Shown piece after piece: positions 9,359 to 17,486 of a stretch of DNA of 64,000 nucleotides; the first letter of the stretch is position 1; each line of letters begins with the position of its first letter. Location: the NCBI RefSeq assembly GCF_003609635.1, contig NZ_MCIA01000012.1, forward strand, positions 1 through 64,000, given 5' to 3'. Below the pieces are notes generated by a model. The model searched no databases. It saw nothing but the letters and a program-made list of their open reading frames with translations, and was not told the origin of the DNA. Made by a program: the position numbers and the translations under genes. Origin of the DNA: Lacrimispora algidixylanolytica (GTDB lineage: Bacteria; Bacillota; Clostridia; Lachnospirales; Lachnospiraceae).

Positions 9359-12100
9359 TTAGTAAATAGTGAGCTTTTGTTCATGATCATTCGGAGCGTG
9401 CCCCTGGGCAATCTTTTTTTGTCTCAGCTTTCTGCGCAGCTTACCTTCCGTTTGAATACCCGGACTACCAGAGAGTCTTTTAACTTCCTCCTGAAAAATC
9501 TGACTGATATGATGCAGTAACCTTGTTGTTGCCAAAAACATGGAGGGATTACGGAGGGAGTCCAAGTGGTCCAGGAAAAACTGCGCATAAATATTACCTT
9601 GTTCTGCTGAGAGAGTGAGCCATCGCACAGCAGCTTCCCTGTCGCGGGGAACCTCCTGTCCCAGCAGATACATTTTACCAAGCTGGTATTGGGCGTATTG
9701 ATTTTCCTGTTCAGCAGATTTTGTCAGCCATTTTATGGCGGCAGCCATATCTTTTGGAACGCTTTCTTCCTGCAGATACAGATTTCCCAAGGCATACGCT
9801 GCATAAGAGTTATCCTGCTCTGCAGAGAGGGTAAATAAATCTACTGCCCTTTGTATGTTCTTTTCCATATAATTTCCGTCCCGATAGAGCTTTCCAAGAG
9901 CATACTGTGCAAGAGCATTGCCGTTGTCAGACGCTTTTGTCAGCCATCGAAGAGCTTTCTCTACGTTAGATTTACCGCAGTGCACATCCAGATAAATTTT
10001 TCCCAGCATATATTGTGCATTGACATTCCCCAGCCGAGCGGATTTTTCCAAATAGTAGATTGCCTCGTCCATGTCCTTTTGCGTTCCGGTTCCGGTGTAG
10101 AGCATCTGACCAAGGCGGTACTGAAGCTTATCATCACGGCTTTGTCGTTCCATTTGCTGAAAACCATGGAAAGATGCCTCAAAGTGCAGCTCCGCTTTCT
10201 CAGTATTCCGCGCTGTTCCAATTCCGTCCCGATACATCTTTGCCATCTCATAGTCTGCATAGGGCATTCCCTGTTTAGCAGAACTTTGGTACAGTTGAAA
10301 CGCGGTATTTAAATTATGTTCTACGCCCCTTCCCCCATAATAGAGAACTCCCAAAGAATATTGAGCGTATTTATGGTTCTTGGTGGCTGCTTCCTTAAAC
10401 CAGTTTGCCGCTTCCTCATAGTCCTGTTCCGTTCCAAGCCCTGCTGCATACAGCTTGCCAATGCGGTACTCTACATACCGATGTTCGTTTTTGGCTTCTA
10501 TCGCCAGAAAAGCAGCAAGCGCCTTGGAGTACCAGACAAAAGCAGTATCTGTATTCATTTCCACACCTAGCCCGTCAGTAAACATCCGTCCCAAATCATG
10601 CATGGCAAGGGCATTTCCGTCCTCTGCTTCTAGCAAAAATAAGGGCAGAGCCTGTTCAAAGTCCGGCTCTGCGATATCCGTACCATAAAGATAGGTAAGG
10701 GCCTGTTTATAGCGGCTGTTCCATGCAATGTGTGGCTTTCTTGGCACTGTACCCAAGTCAGATGTCGGAGATATGTTATTAGAGAGTTCAGTGGATGATG
10801 ATTCAGAGCGATGTCCAGCCCCGGATTCAAGCTCCAACGCTTTTATTTCCCCTTCTTCGTCTAAATCAAGAAAAACAGAATCGGCTTTTTCAATTGATTC
10901 TATATGATTCATGATAGCTGCTTCCTCTATAATGCTTTCTTCCTCTGGAAGCGGTTCGGCCTGTTCATCTCCTTCAAAAACGACCTCCTGATTGCACAAC
11001 CTGACCGCCTCCGAAATTACCATATTTTTTATCTGCTTGAATTCCTTCTGCTGGGAAAGCGGCAGCGGCGCGGGAAGGTCATCCTTGTAAGTACGAAGCA
11101 CCTCGTTCCGCAGCTTCTGCCATTGGGCATAGGCTGCCGACACACGTCCATCCTTCGCCAGCTCGTCAACAATCTGGTTTACCAGTTTCTTGACTGGTGC
11201 TTTTAGATAGCCATATTGCTTTTTGCCGGTGGTTCGCCGAAGCCGTTCCGCAAGCTGAGTCAACATATTTTCCAGCACCGGATTATCACAGTCCCCTGTC
11301 TGCATCTGCTTTAGAAGCTCCCCTAGGGTTTCCCGGCTCTGTACTGTCAGCGTTTTTCTTTGCTCGGTCTGCTCCGTATAAATCTGGAGTAGATCCTGCT
11401 GAAAGATTTCCCTTGCCAGACTGCTCCGCATAGTTTCAATTGCTGACTTAGTCACAAAACCCTCACGTGGATCGACCGAGTACACGATCATATGGCAGTG
11501 AGGGTGGTGTCCCTCATCGTGATAAGCAGCGTACCAGCGCAGGTTCGACGATGCGATTTTCATCTGTTCCGCAAAAATATTTCTTTGTTGGCGTAAGAGG
11601 GCAATCCACGCAGCGGCATTGTCGTAACCAAGCCGGGCCGCATCCTCCCGTCGCAGAGAAATAATAGGTGTCCAGATGTTGCCGGGGTGAGCTGCAACCT
11701 CCTGCGCTGTCTGTGATAGCGACAACGGGATATCCTCATCAGAGAACAGACCATGGGTATCTAACCGTTCAGCGTGGGGGCGTGTGGCAATATAGTTAAC
11801 ATACACTTCCTGATGCGCCAGCTGGAATAGGTTTTGATCCAATGCAGCCGAGATAAATTCAGAGGCGTTTTCCATAGTAGGATTCGCCAAATAGTCCTCA
11901 TACTCAAACAGCCCTGTGGAATCCGGAAATCGATTAAGAATATCCGACACCAGAAACTTCTGCTTTTCTGTGGCAGGACGGTTTCGCATCCGCTCTGGAA
12001 GTTTTTCTACACCATCCCGCGTGGCAATGTAGGTTACCAGATTTTCTGCATGAGCTGCTGCGCTTTTTATATAACGGCATTTAAAAATAATCCTGGGCAT
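9359..12100 (-). CDS. MobP-type relaxase with C-terminal Sel1 repeats
   Basis: The relaxase nicks the transfer origin and leads the DNA strand through the channel. The N-terminal ~330 residues are the nuclease: YIATRP at ~103-108, then the metal-binding histidine cluster HDEGHHPHCHMIVYSVD at ~194-210. A charged linker follows. From residue ~505 to ~860 there are about ten Sel1-type repeats (pattern AxxWLTxSAEQGNxxAQYxLGxLY). The 913-aa length is therefore well above a bare relaxase. I start at the ATG at 12100 rather than the TTG at 12106 because it sits 2 nt after the upstream RHH gene, a coupled arrangement. The repeats probably bind a protein partner. Confidence 0.9.
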   Translation of the reverse strand: MPRIIFKCRYIKSAAAHAENLVTYIATRDGVEKLPERMRNRPATEKQKFLVSDILNRFPDSTGLFEYEDYLANPTMENASEFISAALDQNLFQLAHQEVYVNYIATRPHAERLDTHGLFSDEDIPLSLSQTAQEVAAHPGNIWTPIISLRREDAARLGYDNAAAWIALLRQQRNIFAEQMKIASSNLRWYAAYHDEGHHPHCHMIVYSVDPREGFVTKSAIETMRSSLAREIFQQDLLQIYTEQTEQRKTLTVQSRETLGELLKQMQTGDCDNPVLENMLTQLAERLRRTTGKKQYGYLKAPVKKLVNQIVDELAKDGRVSAAYAQWQKLRNEVLRTYKDDLPAPLPLSQQKEFKQIKNMVISEAVRLCNQEVVFEGDEQAEPLPEEESIIEEAAIMNHIESIEKADSVFLDLDEEGEIKALELESGAGHRSESSSTELSNNISPTSDLGTVPRKPHIAWNSRYKQALTYLYGTDIAEPDFEQALPLFLLEAEDGNALAMHDLGRMFTDGLGVEMNTDTAFVWYSKALAAFLAIEAKNEHRYVEYRIGKLYAAGLGTEQDYEEAANWFKEAATKNHKYAQYSLGVLYYGGRGVEHNLNTAFQLYQSSAKQGMPYADYEMAKMYRDGIGTARNTEKAELHFEASFHGFQQMERQSRDDKLQYRLGQMLYTGTGTQKDMDEAIYYLEKSARLGNVNAQYMLGKIYLDVHCGKSNVEKALRWLTKASDNGNALAQYALGKLYRDGNYMEKNIQRAVDLFTLSAEQDNSYAAYALGNLYLQEESVPKDMAAAIKWLTKSAEQENQYAQYQLGKMYLLGQEVPRDREAAVRWLTLSAEQGNIYAQFFLDHLDSLRNPSMFLATTRLLHHISQIFQEEVKRLSGSPGIQTEGKLRRKLRQKKIAQGHAPNDHEQKLTIY

Positions 12101-12102
12101 GG

Positions 12103-12510
12103 TCAATCACGCTTTTGGAATTTAGCTACATCTTCAAATGTCACAGAACCAACCGAACGCTTCACGTCCTCCACACATTTACCCCTGAGCTTACGTAAAG
12201 TATTTTCATCGTAATCTGCATTGACGGCAAGAATGTTCATCATCATGCTCATTTCTACTGCCAGCTTGAACATCAACCTTGACATGCGGTTCTCCGAGGT
12301 ATTTACAATCCCCGACATAGCAGAGGTAATGGCGGTGGGAAGATACTTCATTCCATCCTCTGCGGCAATATATCCACTGTAAAATCGGATTGCTTTTTCT
12401 ATGAATTCACTTCGGCTCTTACAGTTATCTTTTATTAAAATCGCATCTATCCCTTTGATGGTATTAGGATAGAGCCAGAGCGGGATTCTGGTTTTTATTT
12501 CTTCGCTCAT
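12103..12510 (-). CDS. RHH-type relaxosome accessory protein (MobC-like)
   Basis: The first ~45 residues (RIPLWLYPNTIKGIDAILIKDNCKSRSEFIEKAI) have the ribbon-helix-helix layout: a beta strand, then two helices with the SRSEFIEKA signature. The rest is helical. The 135-aa protein lies directly upstream of the relaxase gene and its stop overlaps the relaxase start region. The position and fold suggest it binds the transfer origin and helps load the relaxase. Upstream lies a 350-bp non-coding stretch with repeats, a good origin-of-transfer candidate. Confidence 0.8.
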   Translation of the reverse strand: MSEEIKTRIPLWLYPNTIKGIDAILIKDNCKSRSEFIEKAIRFYSGYIAAEDGMKYLPTAITSAMSGIVNTSENRMSRLMFKLAVEMSMMMNILAVNADYDENTLRKLRGKCVEDVKRSVGSVTFEDVAKFQKRD

Positions 12511-12519
12511 GGTTGACCT

Positions 12520-12820
12520 CCTTTGCTAAATATACGGGAACCTCCTGACAGGTGCACCCTTTTGAACGTCCACGACCCGCATTGCGGGGCGATGTTTTGG
12601 GCAGGCGGGCGCAAAGCGACCACCTGCCTTTAACCTGCATCATTTTCGCCCCCATGGTTCACCCCAGTTTTGGCAGTTCTGACTACTGCCAGGATTTTGG
12701 TGTTTACGGCGGCAACAGGGGCTTTTACTGTCTTATGGCGCAATACTCCGCTCCTGATAGATAAAGGCGGCACAGGGGCATACAGGCGGCAACCGGGGGG
12801 GACTCTTTCCTCCATGTTGT
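12520..12820. other. Candidate origin of transfer (oriT) region
   Basis: This GC-rich, probably non-coding stretch lies upstream of the RHH-relaxase pair. It holds the inverted repeat TGGCAGT-n7-ACTGCCA (12671-12691) and the dyad CCCGCATTGCGGG near 12577. It also holds three related direct repeats of GGCGGCAACAGGGGC type (12708-12722, 12766-12779, 12785-12799). Short open frames in it lack ribosome binding sites. Position and structure fit oriT, but no nick consensus can be assigned by eye. Confidence 0.5.
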
Positions 12821-12860
12821 TACATGCTTTACTGAGTGGGTAAAATATTATCTTTTACCA

Positions 12861-13802
12861 TTACATCTCCAGATGCATCCCCTGCTTCATTTCTCCATCA
12901 GATGCCATTGAGATACGTCCTGTTTCCGCATCATACCGATAAACCTCATTAGAAAGACGTTCTTCCTCATCAACCTGGCTTTGATTAACATCACATACAA
13001 TATCCTTTAAATCCTCAATTTCTCTTTCCTTATCTTCACGAATTAAAACTAACTCATGGATGGATGAGGGAAGAATCAGATAGTTTCCGCCAAGTTCCTT
13101 TGAAGCTGCTTCCAATACATACGGACAGAACATATAAGATGCTCCCTGACTCTTTTTGCTGTTACTCAATACAAACATAAAGCTGTTTTCCATGCTGGCC
13201 TGACTCTCCTCTATTGGAGATCCCATCATATTCGCAATTACATAGTCCATGCTATGGAACTCATATGGCATAAGCTGTTTCATACTCTTTTCAGCCTGTT
13301 CATGCAGCATCTCTGAATCAATATTCCAGCACTTTAAATGATCATTATTAACTAGGACCGAACCGAAAATGCCTGCATCCTCTTCAATTAAATAGCGGTA
13401 TACAACAGCCAGATCCTCTACTACCTGATGAGGGACAGCGGACAGCAGTTCCCGATTCTTATCAGCATTTATCGCACACATAAACAGGTTGTCTTTCAAA
13501 TTTTCATAGTCAAAATTATGTATGCCAAGCTTCGGCGCTGTTTCCACTGACTTCAGATATTGTTCCGCAAGCTTTTTTAGGATTTCTTCCATACTGACAC
13601 CCATGTTGTAAGATTGATAGGCATTATCTAAGTATATCTGCGGAGTAAGATCACTTCCAGGTATCCGTATACTCATTCCATATAACTGAATGCCATTATT
13701 TTTTAGCTGCTGACGAACCGATACCTCTTCATTTTTCCATTCCTCAGGCAGATATTTCTTGATATGCCGTTCTACTTCTTCCATAAATTCTTTATATTCC
13801 AT
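12861..13802 (-). CDS. DUF5688 family protein
   Basis: A 313-aa soluble protein of a family I know mainly from Lachnospiraceae conjugative elements; no function is established. Recognisable stretches are MEYKEFMEEVERHIKKYLPE at the start and a central region around NADKNRELLSAVPHQVVEDL. A good site (AGGAGG) precedes the ATG. No membrane segment, signal peptide or enzyme motif is visible. The C terminus, SDGEMKQGMHLEM, matches the shared element tail. It is upstream of the candidate oriT and probably in the same leftward unit as the ParM/ParR-like genes. Confidence 0.75.
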   Translation of the reverse strand: MEYKEFMEEVERHIKKYLPEEWKNEEVSVRQQLKNNGIQLYGMSIRIPGSDLTPQIYLDNAYQSYNMGVSMEEILKKLAEQYLKSVETAPKLGIHNFDYENLKDNLFMCAINADKNRELLSAVPHQVVEDLAVVYRYLIEEDAGIFGSVLVNNDHLKCWNIDSEMLHEQAEKSMKQLMPYEFHSMDYVIANMMGSPIEESQASMENSFMFVLSNSKKSQGASYMFCPYVLEAASKELGGNYLILPSSIHELVLIREDKEREIEDLKDIVCDVNQSQVDEEERLSNEVYRYDAETGRISMASDGEMKQGMHLEM

Positions 13803-13895
13803 TGTGCAAATCCTCCTGTTCTTTGTGGTTTTTACTTTTCACAGCTTTAACGGTTCTGACCAATTTCAATATTATAGGGATTAAAGCGTAAATTC

Positions 13896-14069
13896 CTATA
13901 TATTGCCTGCTGATTCAATACGTTCCCGAACCTCTGCTGGAACATTCTTTTCATAGAGAGCCTTAAGCAAAGCCTCCATATCTTCATTTATTTCCGCGTT
14001 ATTTCGATACTGCCGCAGAGCTTCCAATTTCTCTAGTTCGTAGTATATTTGGATTAGAGTTATTTTCAT
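13896..14069 (-). CDS. Short DUF6103-like protein
   Basis: The 57-aa frame begins MKITLIQIYYELEKLEALRQ, with TGGAGGT before the ATG at 14069; a longer start at 14105 has no site. It shares the core KLEALR...E..ALLKALYEKNVPAEVRERIES with the larger protein at 15391-15750 (KLEALRFF...KAVPAQVREYVES). The two are therefore paralogues. The function is unknown. It lacks the long acidic tail of its relative. Confidence 0.65.
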   Translation of the reverse strand: MKITLIQIYYELEKLEALRQYRNNAEINEDMEALLKALYEKNVPAEVRERIESAGNI

Positions 14070-14089
14070 AATTAACCTCCATTTAAGTA

Positions 14090-14157
14090 AGCCAAGTTGG
14101 TGCATTCATCATAAACATCTTAAGCAACTGACTATGAATTTGAGCCAAGTTGGTGCA
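14090..14157. repeat. Pair of 15-bp direct repeats
   Basis: AGCCAAGTTGGTGCA occurs at 14090-14104 and again at 14143-14157, 53 bp apart, just downstream of the parR-like gene. Such iterated sites could be bound by the ParR-like protein (a centromere) or be a small duplication. Confidence 0.6.
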
Positions 14158-14186
14158 ACCTTTTTTCTGGTTTAAACATCAGGATG

Positions 14187-14468
14187 CTATAAATCCTCAA
14201 ATGCATTTATCAGACTGCCGGGAAGCTCCTCCAGCTGTGCTGCCACATCCTGCTCTTCTTGTGGGGGAGGAACTCTCAATGAGAGCTGATTTATTTCCTC
14301 TCGAACAGCATGCCGCACAATTTGTTCAATATGACTGTTTTGTTTAGCGGATAGAATACTGGACACCACAAATTCTGTTCGGTGACGGCTGGCCTGCTGC
14401 GTGAAAAGCCGCTCGGCTTCCTGGTGTCTGGGATCGTCCATATCAAAAGACAGATAGTATCGTTTTCG
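14187..14468 (-). CDS. ParR-like partner of the actin-like protein
   Basis: The 93-aa protein starts MRKRYYLSFDMDDPRHQEA, the beta strand and helix expected of a ribbon-helix-helix adaptor. It ends in a Gln/Glu-rich helical tail. It overlaps the end of the ParM-like gene by 7 nt in the shifted frame, the standard arrangement for parMR pairs. In plasmids ParR binds the centromere and caps ParM filaments. Sequence similarity is weak, so the call relies on context. The nearby 15-bp repeats could be its binding sites. Confidence 0.6.
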   Translation of the reverse strand, partial: RKRYYLSFDMDDPRHQEAERLFTQQASRHRTEFVVSSILSAKQNSHIEQIVRHAVREEINQLSLRVPPPQEEQDVAAQLEELPGSLINAFEDL

Positions 14469-14475
14469 CATAGTC

Positions 14476-15354
14476 TTATCCCAGCAGGAGCTTGTACCCG
14501 TCCGCATTGGCAAACCGGTTCAGCATCGCAGCAATATTAATCTCATTTCCTCGCAGCCGGGATTCCAGCAGCTCCGCTCCGCCGCCTGCAAACACAGTAG
14601 GAAGCCTTAAATCCAAGCCTCGTTCCCGTAGAGCGTTCAGCAGTTCCTTGCAGTAGGCAGACACTTCATACTCCACTGTTTCTTCAATTTTCTTACGATC
14701 AGTGTGTTGAATTTTCCCTCGGATTGCGTCAGTGATTAAAGCATCCGAAAGCAGTATGCCACTTTTCTGCAGAGCGTCCTCAATGCGGCTGTAGAGGATG
14801 ATCGTTCCCAAACGCAGACTAACACAGCTTGCACGCTCCAGCTTGAAATTATGGACTGTGAGAACATCCACCGTATAACCGCCGATGTCAACGAGGGTAA
14901 TGCTTCTGTATTCCTGCAAACGAGGATAATACCGGCACAGTGCCGCATGTCCCTGGGCGAACACTTTACAGTCAGAAATACGACATCGGTATGCTGTACC
15001 TTCGAACTCAAAGGACACATTTTGTAGAAAATACCGCCGAAACGCATCTTTTTGTGTACCGTAGCTGTCGATGGGAAGCCCAACACCCAGCATAATATCT
15101 GTATCAGTTACACCAACACGTTTCATAGCTTCGGCAATAGCTGGCAGGGTGAGAATAAAAGTGTCCTGCTCCATTGTCTTATCCTGCTGAAAACGCAGAC
15201 GTCGCTCTCCGATGGCGTAATAGCTGCCTTCATAGAACAGCTGGAGCTCCGGTGTTAAAAACTCCCGGTCACTTACAGTAAAACCGGAAGCATAAAGCAT
15301 CCCTTCTGAGGATTTTGTATTGTAGTTTCCATTGTCTATTCCAAGCTTTATCAT
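14476..15354 (-). CDS. ParM/StbA-like actin-family protein
   Basis: The 292-aa protein has the actin-ATPase phosphate loops: LGIDNGNYNTKSS at the N terminus and LVDIGGYTVDVLTV at ~173-186. The adenosine motif PTVFAGGGAELLE lies near residue 258. Such proteins form filaments that move plasmid DNA. AGGAGGTTCCTGCC precedes the ATG. In an ICE it should help the excised circular form to be inherited, or position the DNA for transfer. The ParR-like gene follows and overlaps. Confidence 0.85.
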   Translation of the reverse strand: MIKLGIDNGNYNTKSSEGMLYASGFTVSDREFLTPELQLFYEGSYYAIGERRLRFQQDKTMEQDTFILTLPAIAEAMKRVGVTDTDIMLGVGLPIDSYGTQKDAFRRYFLQNVSFEFEGTAYRCRISDCKVFAQGHAALCRYYPRLQEYRSITLVDIGGYTVDVLTVHNFKLERASCVSLRLGTIILYSRIEDALQKSGILLSDALITDAIRGKIQHTDRKKIEETVEYEVSAYCKELLNALRERGLDLRLPTVFAGGGAELLESRLRGNEINIAAMLNRFANADGYKLLLG

Positions 15355-15390
15355 GGCAGGAACCTCCTTTTTCTTTTTCTACGGTTACAG

Positions 15391-15750
15391 TTACATCCCC
15401 ATTGTCATACCCGGCGTTTCCCCCTGAGAGTCCTCTGATGGTGTTTCGGATGGCACGTGTTCTGTCTGTGTCTCTGCAGCTGCCTGCTCCCTCTGGCGGC
15501 GATTCTGACGGACAGGTCGTTCTGGTCGTTCTCTTGCAGGGGATGTATCCTGGCCTTCCTGCGGCGCAGGCATCTGCTCCATGTGGCTCTCCACATATTC
15601 CCGCACTTGCGCAGGAACTGCTTTTTCATAGGTTTTGTCCAGATAATCCTTCAGCTCCTGTTCAATGGTAAGCTCCTTTTTGTCCATGAAAAAACGGAGT
15701 GCTTCCAGTTTTTCCGACGGAAAAGATACCTTTAGTTCTGACATGCTCAT
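15391..15750 (-). CDS. DUF6103 family protein
   Basis: The 119-aa protein starts at the ATG at 15750, with AAAGGAGG upstream. Its N-terminal ~60 residues (SELKVSFPSEKLEALRFF, then IEQELKDYLDKTYEKAVPAQ) form the DUF6103 core. The remainder is a Pro/Glu/Gln/Arg-rich, probably disordered tail ending SQGETPGMTMGM. It is a paralogue of the 57-aa protein at 13896. Its function is unknown; it sits between the ParM-like and NlpC/P60 genes. Confidence 0.75.
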   Translation of the reverse strand: MSMSELKVSFPSEKLEALRFFMDKKELTIEQELKDYLDKTYEKAVPAQVREYVESHMEQMPAPQEGQDTSPARERPERPVRQNRRQREQAAAETQTEHVPSETPSEDSQGETPGMTMGM

Positions 15751-15798
15751 TGCTTTTCCTCCTTTAATTTTTATTTCTATTTCCAGCAATCATGGTCT

Positions 15799-16902
15799 TC
15801 ACTGTGCCGTATTTTTCGCATAAGGTCTTGCATACAGCACCTGTTTGTCTGCATCAAACAGGTCCCTATACACAACCCGACCTCTGGAAGATGAGGCGTC
15901 CACTACCTTGCTGTTGCCGGCATAGATGCCCACATGAGTAATATTGAGATAACGTCCGTTTACTTTGTGGCTCCAAAACACAAGATCACCTGGAGCAAGA
16001 TCGGCTTTCGAAACGGTCAGACCATTGTTGACACAATATTTTCCCTGCTCGGCGGCGGTTCCAGGAAGATTAACCCTCAGCTGACGGTATATCCACTGTA
16101 CGAGATAACTGCAGTCGGTATAACCTGCCTGACCGCGAAGCTCCTGTGAGTAGGGATCTCCCAGACGGGACAGCGCAAGCTGAAGAGCCTGGGAACCAGT
16201 TTCTCCGGCAGTCAGATCATAGGTGGGATTGACAAACTGTTCCGGCAGCCAATCCGACCACTGATCAAATCGGTCTCCTTCGCCTGCTGCGCTGGTTCCA
16301 TACAAGGCCCGGTAATAAATTTCTGAGGCATTTTCCTGATTTTCGTAAGAAATCTTGCGTCCGAGTGTACTTTCTAAATTTTTACAAATTACTGGAAGGG
16401 AAGTAAGTGGCACCGCTGCGGTGTAGGTCTCCTCATGCTCCACTCCGTCCTCATCCGACCATGTACGAGTGCGTTCCTCATAGCGAACGAAGCAGTCGGT
16501 AAATAACTGATAATCAATCCCTCGCAAAGATTCAGCGCCGAAATACAGAGAATAAAAAATAGCCTTAACCTGTACAGAGTCAATGCTTCCATCCTCAATC
16601 ATCAATGTTATTTCAGCAATAATCACCTCCAGCTCCGAAAAACTTTTACGCATGTCCTCAATATATTCTCGATAATCCTCCGGTACATGACCTGAAATAA
16701 CTCCGTCATGAAAGGATAGCTGAACAGCGGCGTTGTTATGGTTCGCAGTTCCGGACAAAAGACTGGAAATCATGACAATAATGAGGATAAAAGGTGTTAA
16801 AATCGCGGCAATAAGAACACCCACCGCCTTCCAGGTTCGTTTATCTGCAACTGCCATAATTGCTGCCTTTGCCACTAGGGTAATCGTTACTGGACCAGCC
16901 AT
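15799..16902 (-). CDS. NlpC/P60 cell-wall hydrolase of the transfer system
   Basis: The 367-aa protein has a transmembrane segment at ~27-52, a middle helical region and a C-terminal NlpC/P60 peptidase domain from ~240. The domain shows the catalytic Cys in GYTDCSYLVQWIYRQL, the catalytic His in NITHVGIYAG, and LAPGDLVFW between them. Relatives such as Tn916 Orf14 open the peptidoglycan for the conjugation channel. GGAGGTGCGACC precedes the ATG. It lies in the transfer operon beside two other wall- or peptide-modifying enzymes. Confidence 0.9.
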   Translation of the reverse strand: MAGPVTITLVAKAAIMAVADKRTWKAVGVLIAAILTPFILIIVMISSLLSGTANHNNAAVQLSFHDGVISGHVPEDYREYIEDMRKSFSELEVIIAEITLMIEDGSIDSVQVKAIFYSLYFGAESLRGIDYQLFTDCFVRYEERTRTWSDEDGVEHEETYTAAVPLTSLPVICKNLESTLGRKISYENQENASEIYYRALYGTSAAGEGDRFDQWSDWLPEQFVNPTYDLTAGETGSQALQLALSRLGDPYSQELRGQAGYTDCSYLVQWIYRQLRVNLPGTAAEQGKYCVNNGLTVSKADLAPGDLVFWSHKVNGRYLNITHVGIYAGNSKVVDASSSRGRVVYRDLFDADKQVLYARPYAKNTAQ

Positions 16903-16966
16903 GGTCGCACCTCCTTTTCGTAAAAATACACACGGATTATCCCCAAAAGGCAGTAAAACTTATTTT

Positions 16967-17470
16967 TCACCACCACTTCTGTCCGAACAGATTCCCCTGC
17001 TGCGGCTCATACTGTTCCTGATCCTGTGCTAACTGAATCGATTTTTCCACTGCCTGTTCCAGAAAGTCCGTATCAAAACCAGCCGAATGATAACCTTCCA
17101 GAATGGTATTAAGATAATAATCCGAAGGGGCCCCAAACGGACGCCCATCATTCATGATATACACCATGGCTTTTACTGATCTGCCGCCCAACTCTACAGG
17201 AAACAGCTCCTTTCGGTAAAAATTTGGATATCCTTCATACCGATCAAGAGCAAGCTCGTCCTGGGGTCGAATTTTCCACAAGAGAACCGGAACCCTTGCA
17301 CCGATAGAAGGTTCCACAGTTGCAACAGCACTACTGCGACTCCCCCGGAACAGCATCTCATAATCTTTCATTTCACTAGTGCCTATTACCTCGGCAGTAG
17401 GGCACCGATAAGCCATTTGAGTAAGGTTCAAATTACTGCCATAGGCAATATAAAAGGTATCTTTTTTCAT
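16967..17470 (-). CDS. Gamma-glutamylcyclotransferase-like (AIG2) protein
   Basis: The 167-aa protein begins with the family signature FYIAYGSNLNLTQM. The catalytic acid is likely the Glu in LDRYEGYPNFYRK. These enzymes cleave gamma-glutamyl bonds with cyclisation. The gene lies 16 nt downstream of an amidoligase gene, which would form such amide bonds, so the two probably act on the same peptide or wall substrate. The tail is Gln-rich (YEPQQGNLFGQKWW). GGAGGAATTCCTAA precedes the ATG. Confidence 0.85.
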   Translation of the reverse strand: MKKDTFYIAYGSNLNLTQMAYRCPTAEVIGTSEMKDYEMLFRGSRSSAVATVEPSIGARVPVLLWKIRPQDELALDRYEGYPNFYRKELFPVELGGRSVKAMVYIMNDGRPFGAPSDYYLNTILEGYHSAGFDTDFLEQAVEKSIQLAQDQEQYEPQQGNLFGQKWW

Positions 17471-17486
17471 TTAGGAATTCCTCCTT

